64,000 bases of DNA, taken from contig NZ_QQWG01000005.1 of assembly GCF_003863355.1 (NCBI RefSeq), forward strand, positions 147,959 through 211,958, written 5' to 3'. The notes beneath the pieces were generated by a model, which had not been told where the DNA came from, made no database searches, and saw only the letters and a program-made list of their open reading frames with translations. The stretch comes from Ancylomarina euxina. Lineage in GTDB: Bacteria > Bacteroidota > Bacteroidia > Bacteroidales > Marinifilaceae. A program made the position numbers and the translations under genes. Of this stretch, positions 17,037 through 27,975 are shown one piece after another; within the stretch, counting starts at the first letter, position 1; every line of letters begins with the position of its first letter.

Positions 17037-17707
17037 TTAGTTTTGTGATGCTAAGGCAAAGCCAAGTGTTATAATCCCATTGATTGTGGTATGTAACAAA
17101 ACTGAATACCAAAAACCATATTTCATTCGGATAAAACCTAATATGCTACCCATAAAGATTTGTGGTGATACCAATAGAGGAGTACATATAATTACCCAGA
17201 AATCTTTTTTTAGGAAAAGTGAAATTCGATATATGTACAAATCCAAAAGAAAGTATCGAGAAATAAAAGAATCATCGAAAATATTTTATGATGTACTTTT
17301 GTAGTTTAAGTAAATATGTGTTTCGGAGAATCGTCATTAAGATTACTAGTTCGATGCTTGATAAAATTGTAAAGATCATATAATTACCTTCAAACAATGA
17401 GTATATGGCTGAAGGGAACATTAAAAGTAAAAATACGATCAGGTTGTTCAGCTTTGGTCTTAAATAAGAGGCGAAATAAACACTCTTCGATTATAGGAGC
17501 TAATATGACAGCCTTGATAAGCATTTCATTAACTGATCGACCAGAAGTGATATGTTTTGCATCAAGTAGATGCGCTATACCAGACATAGGTATAGAGATA
17601 ATTGTGACAACAAGAAAATACAAAAAAATAAGTAGAATAAATTGACTCCAGTCGATTTTAGTCTCTTTAATGTGTTTTGGATTTTGCAAGAATGATTGTA
17701 AGTTCAT
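17037..17707 (-). pseudogene. Decayed CPBP-family membrane protease gene
   Basis: Reading three frames in turn reconstructs a ~220-residue CPBP (Abi) intramembrane protease. The first frame begins MNLQSFLQNPK at 17707 and contains the catalytic EExxxR motif (EECLFR). It then shifts near 17460 into a frame carrying RPKLNNLIVF and later FGFVH (the FxxxH motif), interrupted by an in-frame TGA near 17277. A further shift at an A7 run near 17210 leads to LKKDFWVIICTP and a final LLHTTIN motif, ending at 17037. At least three lesions argue for real decay rather than one sequencing error, but homopolymer errors cannot be excluded. The intact paralogue lies next door. Confidence 0.75.
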
Positions 17708-17730
17708 AGAGGTATAATTGTAGAAATGCT

Positions 17731-18639
17731 TTACATCAATGGGGCTTTTTGTCTGCGAATTGCAGGTGTGTTTTGTCTCTTGTAGTAATATATTATAACA
17801 AGTATGGTGATGGAACTTAAAAGAGTACAAAGCCATGAGCCCTCAAAACCAAAATCACCACCATTAAATGAGTTTTTTATCAATATATTGAATTTGAATA
17901 CAGAGCTGACGTTTAGGCCACTTACGTTATAATCGAAAACGCAGCCTTGAATGAAATTCCAAAACAGATGTAAGCTAATTGGGAACCATAGATTTCTTGT
18001 ATAGATATAAGTGCTACCTAAAAGGATGCCTGCAATAAATAGATTGGTGATGCCGAATAGGCTCAAATTATCGTTAAAGGAATGTCCTAGAGTGAAAATA
18101 GTAGAAGAGATAATTAAACTCCAATAAGGATTTGTGGAGTCCATTAGATTATTGAGAATATACCCTCTGCATAATATCTCTTCGTTTAAAGCGACAATAA
18201 TGAATAAAAGAAAGCCGTAGATGAAGTCAGAAGTATCAAAATGGATACTTGTTATTGAAATGCTATTATTTATATATAATATGCCAGTACCGACTAGCAT
18301 AATTCCAGTAGCAGAGAGTAATCCCCAAAGTAAATCTTTGCTTTTTCCTTTAATTGAAAAACCCATCGATGAGATGGATCGTTTGTCAATATTCTTGCGA
18401 AAGAAAAAGATAACAGCTAATGCCCCAATCAACCCTGCCCCTTGAGTAAAAAAAAGTTCTCGAAGATTCATCTCTTGTGTTTGATGTAAACTATCGAGAC
18501 TACCACTTATTATTAATGAGGCTATAAATGAGAACAAGCCTCCTATAAATAATGTTCCTAATATGACTAATATGATTCTAATAGCAACAGGGATATTTGA
18601 CTTTGCTTCTTCTCTTACTATTGGATTTTCATCTGACAT
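17731..18639 (-). CDS. CPBP-family intramembrane metalloprotease
   Basis: A 302-residue membrane protein with about eight hydrophobic segments. All three CPBP motifs are present: EExxxR (E153, E154, R158), FxxxH (F182-H186) and HxxxN (H224-N228), as in Rce1/Abi proteases. The bacterial substrate is unknown; relatives process prenylated proteins or protect against bacteriocins. It lies 23 bases upstream of the decayed paralogue on the same strand, so the pair probably arose as a tandem of related genes. Confidence 0.85.
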   Translation of the reverse strand: MSDENPIVREEAKSNIPVAIRIILVILGTLFIGGLFSFIASLIISGSLDSLHQTQEMNLRELFFTQGAGLIGALAVIFFFRKNIDKRSISSMGFSIKGKSKDLLWGLLSATGIMLVGTGILYINNSISITSIHFDTSDFIYGFLLFIIVALNEEILCRGYILNNLMDSTNPYWSLIISSTIFTLGHSFNDNLSLFGITNLFIAGILLGSTYIYTRNLWFPISLHLFWNFIQGCVFDYNVSGLNVSSVFKFNILIKNSFNGGDFGFEGSWLCTLLSSITILVIIYYYKRQNTPAIRRQKAPLM

Positions 18640-18691
18640 ATGATTTGTTTTAAGAGTTTATATATATTTGGCTTAAAAGTAGACTAATTGC

Positions 18692-18723
18692 GACATAATT
18701 TAATATGTCAAGTTTGTCAAGTT
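18692..18723. repeat. Palindrome plus 9-bp tandem repeat
   Basis: GACATA and TATGTC (18692-18697 and 18704-18709) flank six bases. They run into two copies of GTCAAGTT(T/G) at 18707-18723. It is 53-84 bases upstream of the CPBP start and could be a regulator site. Confidence 0.45.
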
Positions 18724-18875
18724 GGAAGTGGATTCCGAATCTTTCTTTTTGTTTTAAATTCTAACGTTTAATTTCAAACTTATTTAAGAGATCAAAAAAA
18801 TGAATTGATTTATTAAGAATTGACCTAAGTAACATTTCAGTTGAGGAAGATGAAAAAACTGTGAAAACATTTAAC

Positions 18876-18883
18876 TATCTTTG
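18876..18883 (+). promoter_or_regulatory. Upstream -7 box of the str operon
   Basis: TATCTTTG matches TAnnTTTG 121 bases before rpsL. No clear -33 TTTG at the expected distance. Confidence 0.4.
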
Positions 18884-18929
18884 TACGCTGATTTCAAGGG
18901 TTTTTTGTGAAAATAACTGGGGTCGCCTA

Positions 18930-18958
18930 TTGTTATTTGGAAATAATTAATACCTTTG
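18930..18958 (+). promoter_or_regulatory. Promoter of the rpsL-rplQ supercluster
   Basis: A TTG at 18930-18932, 18 bases, then TACCTTTG at 18951-18958. This is a good match to the Bacteroidota -33/-7 pattern. It lies 45 bases before the rpsL start. Confidence 0.6.
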
Positions 18959-19003
18959 CAACCAATTTGTTAAAATATATTTAATCACAAAGTAATTGTT
19001 AAT

Positions 19004-19384
19004 ATGCCTACAATTCAACAGTTAGTTAGAAAAGGACGTGTCAAGCTTGTAGAGAAAAGCAAGGCTCCAGCTTTGGATTCTTGTCCTCAAAGAAGAGGAG
19101 TTTGCGTACGTGTTTACACTACTACACCTAAGAAGCCTAACTCAGCTATGCGTAAAGTAGCTCGTGTTAGATTGACTAACGGAAAAGAAGTGAATGCTTA
19201 CATTCCAGGAGAAGGACACAACTTGCAAGAGCACTCGATCGTATTGATCCGCGGTGGTCGTGTAAAAGACCTTCCAGGTGTAAGATATCACCTTGTTCGT
19301 GGTGCACTAGATGCGTCAGGAGTAGAAGGTCGTATGCAGCGTCGTTCTAAGTATGGTACTAAGCGACCAAAAGCTAAAAAGTAA
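19004..19384 (+). CDS. rpsL: 30S ribosomal protein S12
   Basis: A 126-residue decoding-site protein. The conserved loop [17 protein letters not shown] keeps the lysine altered in streptomycin-resistant strains, as does [13 protein letters not shown], so the protein looks wild type. It is the first gene of the str operon, 45 bases after the likely promoter. A 130-base spacer separates it from rpsG. Confidence 0.98.
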   Translation: MPTIQQLVRKGRVKLVEKSKAPALDSCPQRRGVCVRVYTTTPKKPNSAMRKVARVRLTNGKEVNAYIPGEGHNLQEHSIVLIRGGRVKDLPGVRYHLVRGALDASGVEGRMQRRSKYGTKRPKAKK

Positions 19385-19514
19385 TTAATTCTAGTTTTTA
19401 AAAACTGTGAGTTAATGTTTATGTGTTGTTCTCTATTAAGTTGAGTAAATGATCGTGAGATTTTTGAAGACTGAACCAGGCAGCTACAACGGATAACTCG
19501 TAAACTAAGAAAGA

Positions 19515-19991
19515 ATGAGAAAGTCAAGACCAAAAAAAAGAATCTTGTTACCAGATCCAATATTTAATGATGTTTTGGTAACACGATTTGTAAATGACTT
19601 AATGGTTGACGGTAAGAAAAATCTATCTTATAAGATTTTTTATGCAGCGTTAGAGATCGTTAAGGAGAAAACTGAAAAGACAGGAAAATCTCCTTTGGAG
19701 GTTTGGAAAAAGTCTTTGGAAAATATTACTCCAGGAGTTGAGGTTAAGTCTCGCCGTGTAGGTGGTGCTACTTTCCAAGTTCCAATGGAAATTCGACCAG
19801 AAAGAAAAGTTGCTATCTCTATAAAGAATATGATTCTTTTTGCTCGTAAGAGATCAGGTAAGTCTATGGCAGAGAAGTTGTCAGCAGAGATTATTGCTGG
19901 ATTCAACGAAGAGGGTGGAGCTTATAAGAAGAAGGAAGATACTCATAGAATGGCTGAAGCTAATCGTGCATTTGCACATTTTAGATTTTAA
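19515..19991 (+). CDS. rpsG: 30S ribosomal protein S7
   Basis: A 158-residue primary 16S rRNA-binding protein that nucleates the 30S head. It begins MRKSRPKKR and contains the S7 core ([17 protein letters not shown]). The C-terminus has the usual [16 protein letters not shown]. In E. coli S7 controls the str operon; no matching mRNA structure was recognised here. fusA starts 20 bases later. Confidence 0.98.
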   Translation: MRKSRPKKRILLPDPIFNDVLVTRFVNDLMVDGKKNLSYKIFYAALEIVKEKTEKTGKSPLEVWKKSLENITPGVEVKSRRVGGATFQVPMEIRPERKVAISIKNMILFARKRSGKSMAEKLSAEIIAGFNEEGGAYKKKEDTHRMAEANRAFAHFRF

Positions 19992-20011
19992 TCATTGCAA
20001 CCTTTAAGATC

Positions 20012-22126
20012 ATGGCAAAAAGAGATTTAAAATATACCAGAAATGTTGGTATCATGGCTCACATCGATGCTGGTAAAACTACAACTACTGAACGTATCTT
20101 GTATTATACTGGTGTTTCTCACAAAATTGGTGAGGTGCATGATGGAGCTGCTACCATGGACTGGATGGAGCAAGAGCAGGAGCGTGGTATTACCATTACT
20201 TCAGCCGCTACAACTTGTTTCTGGAATTACAATAACGAGAAGTTTCAGGTTAATATTATTGACACCCCAGGTCACGTTGACTTTACCGTTGAGGTAGAGC
20301 GTTCTTTGCGTGTACTTGATGGTGCTGTTGCATGTTTTTGTGCAGTAGGTGGTGTTGAGGCTCAGTCTGAGACAGTTTGGAGACAAGCTAATAAATATAA
20401 AGTTCCTCGTATGGGTTTTGTGAACAAGATGGACCGTTCTGGTGCTGACTTTTTCAAAGCTGTACGTGAGGTTAAGGAAAAGCTTGGTGCTAATCCTGTG
20501 CCTATTCAGATTCCAATTGGAACAGAAGAAAAGTTTTGTGGTGTAGTCGATTTGATTACTATGCAGGCTTGTATTTGGTTTGAAGATGAGTCTGGAACCA
20601 ACTATAGAATGGAAGAAATTCCAGCTGAATTAGTAGAGGAAGCTAATGAGTGGAGAGCGAATCTTGTAGAGGCAGTTGCTGAGCAGGATGAAGATTTGAT
20701 GGAGCGTTTCTTCGAAGATCCAGATTCTATTACAGAGGATGAAATGTATGTAGTAATCCGTAAGGCTACTATTAACATGGATATCGTGCCAATGTTATGT
20801 GGTTCTGCATTTAAGAATAAAGGTGTTCAAAGATTATTGGATGCTATGATTACTTATTTGCCATCTCCTCTTGATATTGATGCTATTGAAGGTACAGTTC
20901 CTGGAACTGACGAAGTAGTTTCAAGACAACCTTCTGTTGATGAGCCATTAGCTGCTTTAGCATTTAAAATTGCTACTGACCCATTCGTAGGTCGTTTAGC
21001 ATTTACTCGTGTTTATTCAGGTTCTATTGATGCAGGTTCGTATGTTTATAACGTAAGAACAGGAAACAAAGAGAGAATTTCTCGTTTGTATCAAATGCAC
21101 TCAAACAAGCAGAATCCTATCGACCGTGTTGAGGCTGGTGATATTTGTGCTTGTGTAGGATTTAAAGATATTCGTACTGGTGATACTCTTTGTCAAAAAG
21201 AAACTCAGATCGAATTAGAATCTATGGATTTCCCAGAACCAGTAATCGGTATCGCTGTTGAGCCTTTGACTCAAAAGGATATGGAGAAAATGGGACTGGC
21301 TCTAGGTAAATTAGCTGAAGAGGATCCAACATTCCAGGTTAAGACTGACGAAGATTCAGGTCAAACAGTTATCTCTGGTATGGGTGAGCTTCATCTTGAT
21401 ATCATTATTGACCGTTTGAAACGTGAATTTAAAGTAGAGTGTAACCAAGGTGCGCCTCAGGTTGCATATAAGGAAGCTATTACTCGCGATGTTGAAATGC
21501 GTCAGGTATTTAAGAAGCAGTCTGGTGGACGTGGTAAATTTGCTGATATTCAATTCCGTTTGGGTCCTGTTGATGCAGATTTTGAAGGCGATGGATTACA
21601 GTTTGTGGACACTGTTAAAGGTGGACATATTCCTAAGGAATTTATCCCATCTGTTCAGAAAGGTTTCACTGAAGCAATGAAAAATGGTGTATTGGCAGGT
21701 TATACTGTAGATACGTTAAAGGTTGAGTTATTTGATGGTTCTTTCCATCCAGTTGACTCGGATCAATTATCTTTCGAATTAGCTGCTAAGCAAGGTTACC
21801 GTGAAGCATGTTCTAAAGCAGGACCTGTACTTCTTGAGCCTATTATGAAAGTTGAAGTGGTTACCCCAGAAGAATATATGGGTGATATCATCGGTGACTT
21901 GAATAAGCGTCGTGGTCAGATTGAAGGAATGGAGTCTAAGCATGGTGCTCGTGTAGTACTTGCTAAAGTGCCATTGTCAGAGCAATTCGGTTATGTAACT
22001 GTATTGAGAACTCTTTCTTCTGGTCGTGCTAACTCTTCTATGGAATTTTCTCACTTCGAAGAAGTGCCTAAGGGAATTGCTAAAGATGTAGTTGAAGCTG
22101 CTAAGGGTAAAGTAGAATTATTGTAA
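20012..22126 (+). CDS. fusA: Elongation factor G
   Basis: A 704-residue GTPase that drives tRNA-mRNA translocation. It has P-loop AHIDAGKT (16-23), switch I RGITI (59-63), switch [10 protein letters not shown] with catalytic H88, and NKMD for guanine specificity, followed by domains II-V. This is the fully competent EF-G, in contrast to the paralogue at 14273-16429. It uses codons typical of highly expressed genes (GGT, GCT, CGT). No tuf follows; rpsJ begins 25 bases later. Confidence 0.98.
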   Translation: MAKRDLKYTRNVGIMAHIDAGKTTTTERILYYTGVSHKIGEVHDGAATMDWMEQEQERGITITSAATTCFWNYNNEKFQVNIIDTPGHVDFTVEVERSLRVLDGAVACFCAVGGVEAQSETVWRQANKYKVPRMGFVNKMDRSGADFFKAVREVKEKLGANPVPIQIPIGTEEKFCGVVDLITMQACIWFEDESGTNYRMEEIPAELVEEANEWRANLVEAVAEQDEDLMERFFEDPDSITEDEMYVVIRKATINMDIVPMLCGSAFKNKGVQRLLDAMITYLPSPLDIDAIEGTVPGTDEVVSRQPSVDEPLAALAFKIATDPFVGRLAFTRVYSGSIDAGSYVYNVRTGNKERISRLYQMHSNKQNPIDRVEAGDICACVGFKDIRTGDTLCQKETQIELESMDFPEPVIGIAVEPLTQKDMEKMGLALGKLAEEDPTFQVKTDEDSGQTVISGMGELHLDIIIDRLKREFKVECNQGAPQVAYKEAITRDVEMRQVFKKQSGGRGKFADIQFRLGPVDADFEGDGLQFVDTVKGGHIPKEFIPSVQKGFTEAMKNGVLAGYTVDTLKVELFDGSFHPVDSDQLSFELAAKQGYREACSKAGPVLLEPIMKVEVVTPEEYMGDIIGDLNKRRGQIEGMESKHGARVVLAKVPLSEQFGYVTVLRTLSSGRANSSMEFSHFEEVPKGIAKDVVEAAKGKVELL

Positions 22127-22151
22127 TTAATATCGTAATAGATTTATTAAT

Positions 22152-22457
22152 ATGAGCCAGAAAATTAGAATTAAACTGAAATCTTACGATCATAACTTAG
22201 TTGACAATTCAGCTGATAAGATTGTAAAAACAGTTAAGGCTACAGGTGCGGTAGTAAGTGGACCAATTCCACTTCCTACTCACAAGAGAATATTTACTGT
22301 TCTTCGTTCAACTTTCGTGAACAAGAAATCAAGAGAACAATTTCAGCTTTCTTCATTTAAGCGTTTAATTGACATTTACAGTTCAACTGCAAATACAATT
22401 GATGCTTTGATGAAACTTGAGTTGCCAAGTGGTGTTGAAGTTGAAATTAAAGTTTGA
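22152..22457 (+). CDS. rpsJ: 30S ribosomal protein S10
   Basis: A 101-residue 30S head protein, also the NusE partner of NusB in antitermination. The conserved [21 protein letters not shown] region is intact and carries the residues that contact NusB. It heads the S10 part of the cluster, read through from fusA with no terminator between them. Confidence 0.98.
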   Translation: MSQKIRIKLKSYDHNLVDNSADKIVKTVKATGAVVSGPIPLPTHKRIFTVLRSTFVNKKSREQFQLSSFKRLIDIYSSTANTIDALMKLELPSGVEVEIKV

Positions 22458-22497
22458 TAGACAGTATTGTTAGTTTTATTTTAAAACAAAAAGAGAA

Positions 22498-23115
22498 ATG
22501 CCAGGATTAATTGGAAAAAAAATCGGAATGACTTCCGTTTACAGTGCCGAGGGAAAATGTATTCCATGCACTGTCATTGAGGCAGGTCCATGTGTCGTAA
22601 CACAAATCAAGACTGTAGAGTCTGATGGTTACGCAGCACTTCAGTTGGCTTTTGATGAAAAGAAAGAAAAGCGAACAACTAAGGCGCTAGATGGGCACTT
22701 TAAAAAGGCAAACACAACTCCTAAGAAGAAACTTGTTGAATTTTCGGATTTTGACAAAGAGTACGCTTTAGGTGAAGCCATTACAGTTGATATTTTTGCT
22801 GACACTATGTATGTAGATGTTGCAGGGGTTACTAAAGGTAAAGGTTTCCAAGGTGTTGTAAAACGTCATGGTTTTGGCGGAGTAGGTGGCGCGACACACG
22901 GTCAACATAACCGTTTACGTGCACCTGGTTCTATTGGTGCTGCATCTTACCCAGCTCGCGTATTTAAAGGCATGAGAATGGCCGGACGTATGGGTGGGGA
23001 CACTGTGAAGATTCAAAATCTTCAGGTTCTTAAGGTAATTCCTGAGAACAACTTATTATTAGTTAAAGGATCTCTTCCAGGGTCTAAAGGTTCATACGTA
23101 ATTATTGAAAAGTAA
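22498..23115 (+). CDS. rplC: 50S ribosomal protein L3
   Basis: A 205-residue early-assembly protein of the 50S subunit whose tip reaches the peptidyl transferase centre. It begins [15 protein letters not shown] and has the [15 protein letters not shown] signature and the [15 protein letters not shown] loop. The stop overlaps the rplD start by one base (TAATG), suggesting translational coupling. A purine-rich AAGAGAA stretch precedes the start. Confidence 0.98.
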   Translation: MPGLIGKKIGMTSVYSAEGKCIPCTVIEAGPCVVTQIKTVESDGYAALQLAFDEKKEKRTTKALDGHFKKANTTPKKKLVEFSDFDKEYALGEAITVDIFADTMYVDVAGVTKGKGFQGVVKRHGFGGVGGATHGQHNRLRAPGSIGAASYPARVFKGMRMAGRMGGDTVKIQNLQVLKVIPENNLLLVKGSLPGSKGSYVIIEK

Positions 23116-23747
23116 TGGAATTAACTATTTTAAACACAGCTGGAGAAGATACAGGAAGAAAAATTGAGTTGCAAGATTCAGTTTTCGGCATCGAACCAAA
23201 CGAGCACGCTATTTACTTAGATGTAAAACAATTTTTAGCAAACCAACGTCAGGGAACTCACAAGTCAAAAGAGAGAGCTGATATTTCTGGTAGTACTGCT
23301 AAGATTAAGAAGCAAAAAGGTACTGGTACAGCTCGTGCTGGTAGTATCAAGTCTCCTTTGTTTCGTGGTGGAGGTCGTTGTTTCGGTCCTCGTCCAAGAA
23401 ACTATACCTTCAAATTGAATAAAAAACTTAAGCAATTAGCTCGTAAATCTGCTTTGGCAGTTAAGGCGCAAAACAATGCTTTAGTTGTTGTTGAAGATTT
23501 CAATTTTGAAGTAGTAAAGACAAAAATGTTTGTTGATCTTCAAAATAATCTGAAAGTGTCTGATAAAAAAGTGCTTTTGGTTTTAAATGAAGATAATAAA
23601 AACATATATTTGTCGTCTCGTAATTTGAAGAATGTTGAAGTTGTACGTGTTTCTGACCTTGCAACTTACGATATTATGAAAGCTTCAACTTTGTTATTCG
23701 TTGAGAGTTCGATTAAAGGGCTCGATGAAATGTTTAAACTAAACTAA
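23115..23747 (+). CDS. rplD: 50S ribosomal protein L4
   Basis: A 210-residue 50S exit-tunnel protein. The extended loop [22 protein letters not shown] that lines the tunnel is intact, with no insertion of the macrolide-resistance type. In E. coli L4 represses its own operon; the E. coli leader has no recognisable counterpart before rpsJ. The start overlaps the rplC stop. Confidence 0.97.
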   Translation: MELTILNTAGEDTGRKIELQDSVFGIEPNEHAIYLDVKQFLANQRQGTHKSKERADISGSTAKIKKQKGTGTARAGSIKSPLFRGGGRCFGPRPRNYTFKLNKKLKQLARKSALAVKAQNNALVVVEDFNFEVVKTKMFVDLQNNLKVSDKKVLLVLNEDNKNIYLSSRNLKNVEVVRVSDLATYDIMKASTLLFVESSIKGLDEMFKLN

Positions 23748-23757
23748 GTTTAAAAAA

Positions 23758-24048
23758 ATGGAAATTTTATTAAAGCCCCTCGTTACTGAGAAAATGACTG
23801 AACTAAGCGAAAAGTTAAATCGCGTAGGTTTTGTTGTTGATCGCAGAGCGACCAAGATCGATATTAAGAGAGCAGTTGAGAAAATGTACAGCGTTAAAGT
23901 TGTTTCGGTAAATACCATGAACTATCAAGGTAAAACAAAAAGCCGTTTCACTAAAGCTGGTGCAATTAATGGTAGAACTGTTTCTTTTAAGAAGGCGATT
24001 ATAACTTTAGTTGAAGGAGATAACATAGATTTTTATAGCAATATTTAA
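23758..24048 (+). CDS. rplW: 50S ribosomal protein L23
   Basis: A 96-residue protein at the tunnel exit, the docking site for trigger factor and SRP. It has the characteristic LKPLVTEKMTEL start and the KRAVEKMYSVKVVSVNT helix-strand. Ten bases separate it from rplD, within the same transcript. Confidence 0.97.
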   Translation: MEILLKPLVTEKMTELSEKLNRVGFVVDRRATKIDIKRAVEKMYSVKVVSVNTMNYQGKTKSRFTKAGAINGRTVSFKKAIITLVEGDNIDFYSNI

Positions 24049-24055
24049 TTAGAAA

Positions 24056-24880
24056 ATGGCTGTACGTAAATTAAAACCTGTAACTCCTGGTCAAAGACAT
24101 AAGATCCTTAATACCTTTGAGCAGGTAACTACAGACAAACCTGAGAAATCATTGTTGAGACCAATGAAAAAAACCGGTGGTAGAAATAACACTGGTAAAA
24201 TGACAATGAGATATATAGGTGGTGGTCACAAAAGAAGATATCGAGTAATCGATTTCAAAAGAGACAAGGATACTATCCCTGCCAAAGTTGTTTCAATAGA
24301 GTACGATCCAAACCGTACTGCGCGCATTGCTTTGCTTGTGTATGCAGATGGTGAGAAGCGTTACATTATTGCTCCAAATGGCTTAGAGGTAGATCAAGTA
24401 CTTGTTTCTGGTGAAAAAGTTGCTCCAGAGATCGGAAATGCAATGCCATTATCAGATATCCCATTAGGAACAATAATTCATAATATTGAATTAAGACCCT
24501 CTCAAGGTGCTGTGATGGCTCGTAGTGCTGGTGCATATGCTCAACTCGTTTCAAGAGATGGCAAATATGCAATGATCAAATTACCTTCGTCAGAAGTTAG
24601 AATGATTCTTGTTACCTGTAAAGCTACAATCGGTACCGTTTCTAATAGCGATCACGCTCTAGAAAGAAGTGGTAAAGCTGGTCGTACTCGCTGGTTAGGT
24701 AGAAGACCTCGTGTTCGTGGTGTAGTGATGAATCCAGTTGATCACCCAATGGGTGGTGGTGAAGGTAAATCTTCAGGAGGACATCCACGCTCTAGAACAG
24801 GTGTTTTAGCGAAAGGTTTCAGAACTAGAGCTAAAAAGAATGCTTCTAATAAGTATATCGTTGAAAGAAGGAAAAAATAA
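24056..24880 (+). CDS. rplB: 50S ribosomal protein L2
   Basis: A 274-residue protein close to the peptidyl transferase centre and needed for subunit joining. The GGGHKRRYR region and the C-terminal loop [18 protein letters not shown], with the conserved His, are present. It starts eight bases after rplW. Confidence 0.98.
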   Translation: MAVRKLKPVTPGQRHKILNTFEQVTTDKPEKSLLRPMKKTGGRNNTGKMTMRYIGGGHKRRYRVIDFKRDKDTIPAKVVSIEYDPNRTARIALLVYADGEKRYIIAPNGLEVDQVLVSGEKVAPEIGNAMPLSDIPLGTIIHNIELRPSQGAVMARSAGAYAQLVSRDGKYAMIKLPSSEVRMILVTCKATIGTVSNSDHALERSGKAGRTRWLGRRPRVRGVVMNPVDHPMGGGEGKSSGGHPRSRTGVLAKGFRTRAKKNASNKYIVERRKK

Positions 24881-24899
24881 TTTGATTAATTAAGTTGTT

Positions 24900-25169
24900 A
24901 TGAGTCGTTCATTAAAAAAAGGCCCTTTTATCGATTTCAAATTGGATAAAAGAGTAATAGAGCAAAACGAGTCAGGTAAAAAATCAGTGATTAAAACCTG
25001 GTCACGTCGTTCTATGATCTCTCCAGATTTCGTAGGCCACACGATTGCCGTTCACAACGGAAATAAATTCATTCCAGTATATGTTACCGAGAATATGGTA
25101 GGACATAAATTAGGAGAATTTGCACCAACTCGTACCTTTAGAGGTCACGTTGATAAGAAAAAACGTTAA
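24900..25169 (+). CDS. rpsS: 30S ribosomal protein S19
   Basis: An 89-residue 30S head protein that contacts the intersubunit bridge. It begins [15 protein letters not shown] and has the TWSRRSMI and [15 protein letters not shown] motifs. Twenty bases separate it from rplB. Confidence 0.98.
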   Translation: MSRSLKKGPFIDFKLDKRVIEQNESGKKSVIKTWSRRSMISPDFVGHTIAVHNGNKFIPVYVTENMVGHKLGEFAPTRTFRGHVDKKKR

Positions 25170-25209
25170 GCGTGACGTTGGTTTTAATTAACATTTTGAA
25201 TTCGTAAAA

Positions 25210-25626
25210 ATGGGAGCTAGAAAAAGAATAAAAGCAAACCAAATAAAGGAACAGAATTTAAGCAAAGCGTTTGCTAGCTTAAAGAATGTTCCGACTTCGC
25301 CCCGCAAAATGCGCCTTGTTGCCGATATGGTAAGAGGTATGGAGGTGAACCGAGCTTTAGATGTACTTCGTTTCAGTCCAAAAGAAGCATCAAATCGCGT
25401 AGAAAAACTAGTGCTTTCAGCAATTGCCAACTGGCAAGCTAAGAATGAAGGTCAAAGATTAGAGGATAGCGCACTTTACGTGAAAGAAATTTCAGTAGAC
25501 TCTGCACGTATCCTTAAGCGTCTAAGACCTGCTCCTCAAGGGAGAGCACATAGAATTAAAAAGAGATCAAATCATGTAACTATATTACTTGGTAGCAAAA
25601 CTGCCGAAAGTGATACAAAAGAATAG
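25210..25626 (+). CDS. rplV: 50S ribosomal protein L22
   Basis: A 138-residue protein lining the exit tunnel. It has the core [17 protein letters not shown] and the beta-hairpin [21 protein letters not shown], with no insertion in the hairpin. A short acidic C-terminal tail (TAESDTKE) extends beyond the usual end. The rpsC start follows after five bases. Confidence 0.97.
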   Translation: MGARKRIKANQIKEQNLSKAFASLKNVPTSPRKMRLVADMVRGMEVNRALDVLRFSPKEASNRVEKLVLSAIANWQAKNEGQRLEDSALYVKEISVDSARILKRLRPAPQGRAHRIKKRSNHVTILLGSKTAESDTKE

Positions 25627-25631
25627 TTAGA

Positions 25632-26345
25632 ATGGGACAAAAAGTAAATCCAATAGGAAATCGACTGGGAATCATCAGAGGATGGGATTCTAACTGGTTT
25701 GGTGGAAAAAACTACGGTGAGAAGCTTGTTGAGGACACAAAAATTCGCAAGTATTTAAATGTTCGTTTAGCAAAAGCAAGTATTTCAAAAATCATAATTG
25801 AAAGAACTCTTAAACTTATCACAATTACTATCAACACTGCACGCCCTGGTATTATTATCGGTAAAGGTGGTCAAGAAGTAGATAAGCTAAAAGAAGAGTT
25901 AAAGAAGATTACTGACAAAGAAGTACAGATTAACATCTTTGAAATTAAGCGTCCTGAGTTGGATGCCGTAATCGTCGCTAATAACATTGCTCGTCAAATC
26001 GAAGGACGTATCGCCTATCGAAGAGCAACTAAGATGGCCATTGCTTCTACAATGAGAATGGGTGCTGAAGGAATTAAAATTCAAATCTCAGGTCGTTTAA
26101 ATGGAGCAGAGATGGCACGTTCTGAAATGTATAAAGAAGGACGTACTCCTCTTCATACTTTAAGAGCCAATATTGATTACTGTTTAGCTGAAGCTTTAAC
26201 AACTTACGGTTTATTAGGTATCAAGGTTTGGATCTGTAAAGGTGAGATTTATGGAAAACCAGATTTAACTCCAAATGCAGGATTACGCGATGCTCGCGCT
26301 CCTAAAGGTGGAAAGCCTGGTTTTAATAGAAGAAAAAAGAAGTAG
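25632..26345 (+). CDS. rpsC: 30S ribosomal protein S3
   Basis: A 237-residue protein at the mRNA entry channel. It has the KH domain with [14 protein letters not shown] and the C-terminal domain with [14 protein letters not shown]. The tail is basic ([12 protein letters not shown]). It is close behind rplV, and rplP follows after 26 bases. Confidence 0.98.
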   Translation: MGQKVNPIGNRLGIIRGWDSNWFGGKNYGEKLVEDTKIRKYLNVRLAKASISKIIIERTLKLITITINTARPGIIIGKGGQEVDKLKEELKKITDKEVQINIFEIKRPELDAVIVANNIARQIEGRIAYRRATKMAIASTMRMGAEGIKIQISGRLNGAEMARSEMYKEGRTPLHTLRANIDYCLAEALTTYGLLGIKVWICKGEIYGKPDLTPNAGLRDARAPKGGKPGFNRRKKK

Positions 26346-26371
26346 TCTTTAAATTTTAATGTATTAGTACG

Positions 26372-26803
26372 ATGTTACAACCAAAAAGGACTAAATTTAG
26401 GAGACAACAAAAAGGAAAAATGAAAGGTAACGCAGGTCGCGGAACTGAATTAGCATTTGGATCTTTTGGAATTAAATCACTTGAAACAAAGTGGTTGACT
26501 GGTCGCCAGATTGAAGCTGCTCGTGTTGCAGTAACCCGATATATGCAAAGACAAGGTCAGCTGTGGATTAGAATATTCCCAGATAAACCTATCACTAAGA
26601 AGCCTGCAGAGGTACGTATGGGTAAAGGTAAGGGTTCACCAGAAGGATTCGTTGCTCCTGTTTCACCAGGAAGAATGTTATTCGAGTGTGAAGGTGTACC
26701 TTATGAGGTAGCTAAAGAGGCTTTGCGTCTAGCTGCACAAAAGTTACCTGTTACTACAAAGTTTGTCGTAAGACGTGATTATGTTGAAAATTCAAATGTT
26801 TAA
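26372..26803 (+). CDS. rplP: 50S ribosomal protein L16
   Basis: A 143-residue 50S protein near the A site. It contains the conserved [19 protein letters not shown] loop, including the arginine that is hydroxylated in E. coli. It begins [15 protein letters not shown]. Two bases separate its stop from rpmC. Confidence 0.98.
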   Translation: MLQPKRTKFRRQQKGKMKGNAGRGTELAFGSFGIKSLETKWLTGRQIEAARVAVTRYMQRQGQLWIRIFPDKPITKKPAEVRMGKGKGSPEGFVAPVSPGRMLFECEGVPYEVAKEALRLAAQKLPVTTKFVVRRDYVENSNV

Positions 26804-26805
26804 TC

Positions 26806-27003
26806 ATGAAGAATTCGGAAATCAGAGAGTTAACAACACAGGAAATAGTAGAAAAGTTGGACGCTGAAAGAACAGCATTAACTCGATTCAACCTAAATCA
26901 CGCTATTTCACCTTTGGAGAATCCTTTGCAAATAAAGGAAACCAGACGTAATATTGCAAAATTAATGACGGAATTACGTCAGAGGCAATTAACTGAAAAG
27001 TAA
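26806..27003 (+). CDS. rpmC: 50S ribosomal protein L29
   Basis: A 65-residue helical-hairpin protein at the tunnel exit, next to L23. The order [10 protein letters not shown], then [23 protein letters not shown], matches the family. Normal length and a standard position between rplP and rpsQ. Confidence 0.96.
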   Translation: MKNSEIRELTTQEIVEKLDAERTALTRFNLNHAISPLENPLQIKETRRNIAKLMTELRQRQLTEK

Positions 27004-27010
27004 AAAAGTG

Positions 27011-27265
27011 ATGGAAAGAAACCTTAGAAAAGAACGTATCGGGGTAGTGGTGAGCGACAAAATGGATAAAACCATTACAGTTGCAGTTCACACTAAAGAA
27101 AAACACCCTATTTACGGAAAATTCGTGAACAAGACTAAGAAGTATACTGCTCACGATGAAGAAAACACCTGTAATGAAGGTGATACCGTAAAGATCATGG
27201 AAACCCGACCTTTAAGTAAAAATAAGACTTGGAGATTAGTTGAACTTATTGAAAGAGCTAAGTAA
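27011..27265 (+). CDS. rpsQ: 30S ribosomal protein S17
   Basis: An 84-residue OB-fold protein binding 16S rRNA. The start is placed at the ATG at 27011 ([21 protein letters not shown]); an adjacent in-frame GTG at 27008 is possible but would add only one residue. The motif [20 protein letters not shown] is conserved. Confidence 0.97.
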   Translation: MERNLRKERIGVVVSDKMDKTITVAVHTKEKHPIYGKFVNKTKKYTAHDEENTCNEGDTVKIMETRPLSKNKTWRLVELIERAK

Positions 27266-27267
27266 TC

Positions 27268-27633
27268 ATGATACAAACAGAAAGTAGACTATTAGTAGCT
27301 GATAACAGCGGAGCCAAAGAAGTTCTTTGTATCCGTGTGTTAGGCGGAACCAAAAAACGTTATGCGTCAATTGGCGATAAGATTGTGGTTACCGTTAAGA
27401 ACTCAATCCCAGGTTCGGATATGAAAAAAGGAACAGTAACCAAAGCCGTTATTGTTCGTGTAAAGAAAGAGATTAGAAGAAATGATGGGTCTTATATCCG
27501 CTTTGACGATAACGCTTGTGTGTTGTTGAATACAGCAGAAGAGATGAGAGGAACCCGTATTTTTGGACCTGTTGCAAGAGAACTACGTGAAACAAACATG
27601 AAGATCGTATCTCTAGCACCAGAAGTATTATAA
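27268..27633 (+). CDS. rplN: 50S ribosomal protein L14
   Basis: A 121-residue protein at the subunit interface and the binding site of RsfS. It begins [19 protein letters not shown] and ends [10 protein letters not shown], as in all bacteria. Two bases separate it from rpsQ. Confidence 0.98.
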   Translation: MIQTESRLLVADNSGAKEVLCIRVLGGTKKRYASIGDKIVVTVKNSIPGSDMKKGTVTKAVIVRVKKEIRRNDGSYIRFDDNACVLLNTAEEMRGTRIFGPVARELRETNMKIVSLAPEVL

Positions 27634-27651
27634 TCTTGTAAACTTAGAACA

Positions 27652-27975
27652 ATGCGAAAGAAGTTACATATTAAAAAGGGTGATACCGTAATTGTAAACG
27701 CAGGGGAATCTAGAGGCCAGGAAGGTAAAGTTTTAGAAGTGATTGTTGACAAGCAACGTGCGATCGTTGAAGGTGTTAACATGATGTCTAAGCATACCAA
27801 ACCTAACGCAGCTAACCCTCAAGGCGGTATTATTAAGAAAGAGGCTCCTATTCACATTTCAAATTTGAATGTGAAGGATCCTTCTACCGGGAAAGCTACC
27901 CGTATTGGTAGAAAATTGAATGACAATAACAAATTAGTTAGATACGCTAAAAAGTCAGGGGAGGAGATCAAGTAA
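27652..27975 (+). CDS. rplX: 50S ribosomal protein L24
   Basis: A 107-residue assembly initiator with an N-terminal KOW motif ([23 protein letters not shown]) and the conserved EAPIHISNL strand. Its stop overlaps the rplE start by one base (TAATG). Confidence 0.97.
   Translation: MRKKLHIKKGDTVIVNAGESRGQEGKVLEVIVDKQRAIVEGVNMMSKHTKPNAANPQGGIIKKEAPIHISNLNVKDPSTGKATRIGRKLNDNNKLVRYAKKSGEEIK

Larger units (their letters stand above)
18640..19003. other. Divergent regulatory region between the CPBP gene and the ribosomal cluster
   Basis: This 364-base AT-rich interval contains no gene. On the rpsL side it holds two TAnnTTTG boxes (18876 and 18951). On the CPBP side it holds a GACATA-N6-TATGTC palindrome and a 9-bp tandem repeat (18692-18723). 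Confidence 0.65.

Noticed and set aside
17708..17836. N-terminal extension of the first frame of the decayed CPBP gene
   Set aside because: The extra 43 residues overlap the 3' end of the intact CPBP gene in another frame and have a non-protein-like composition.
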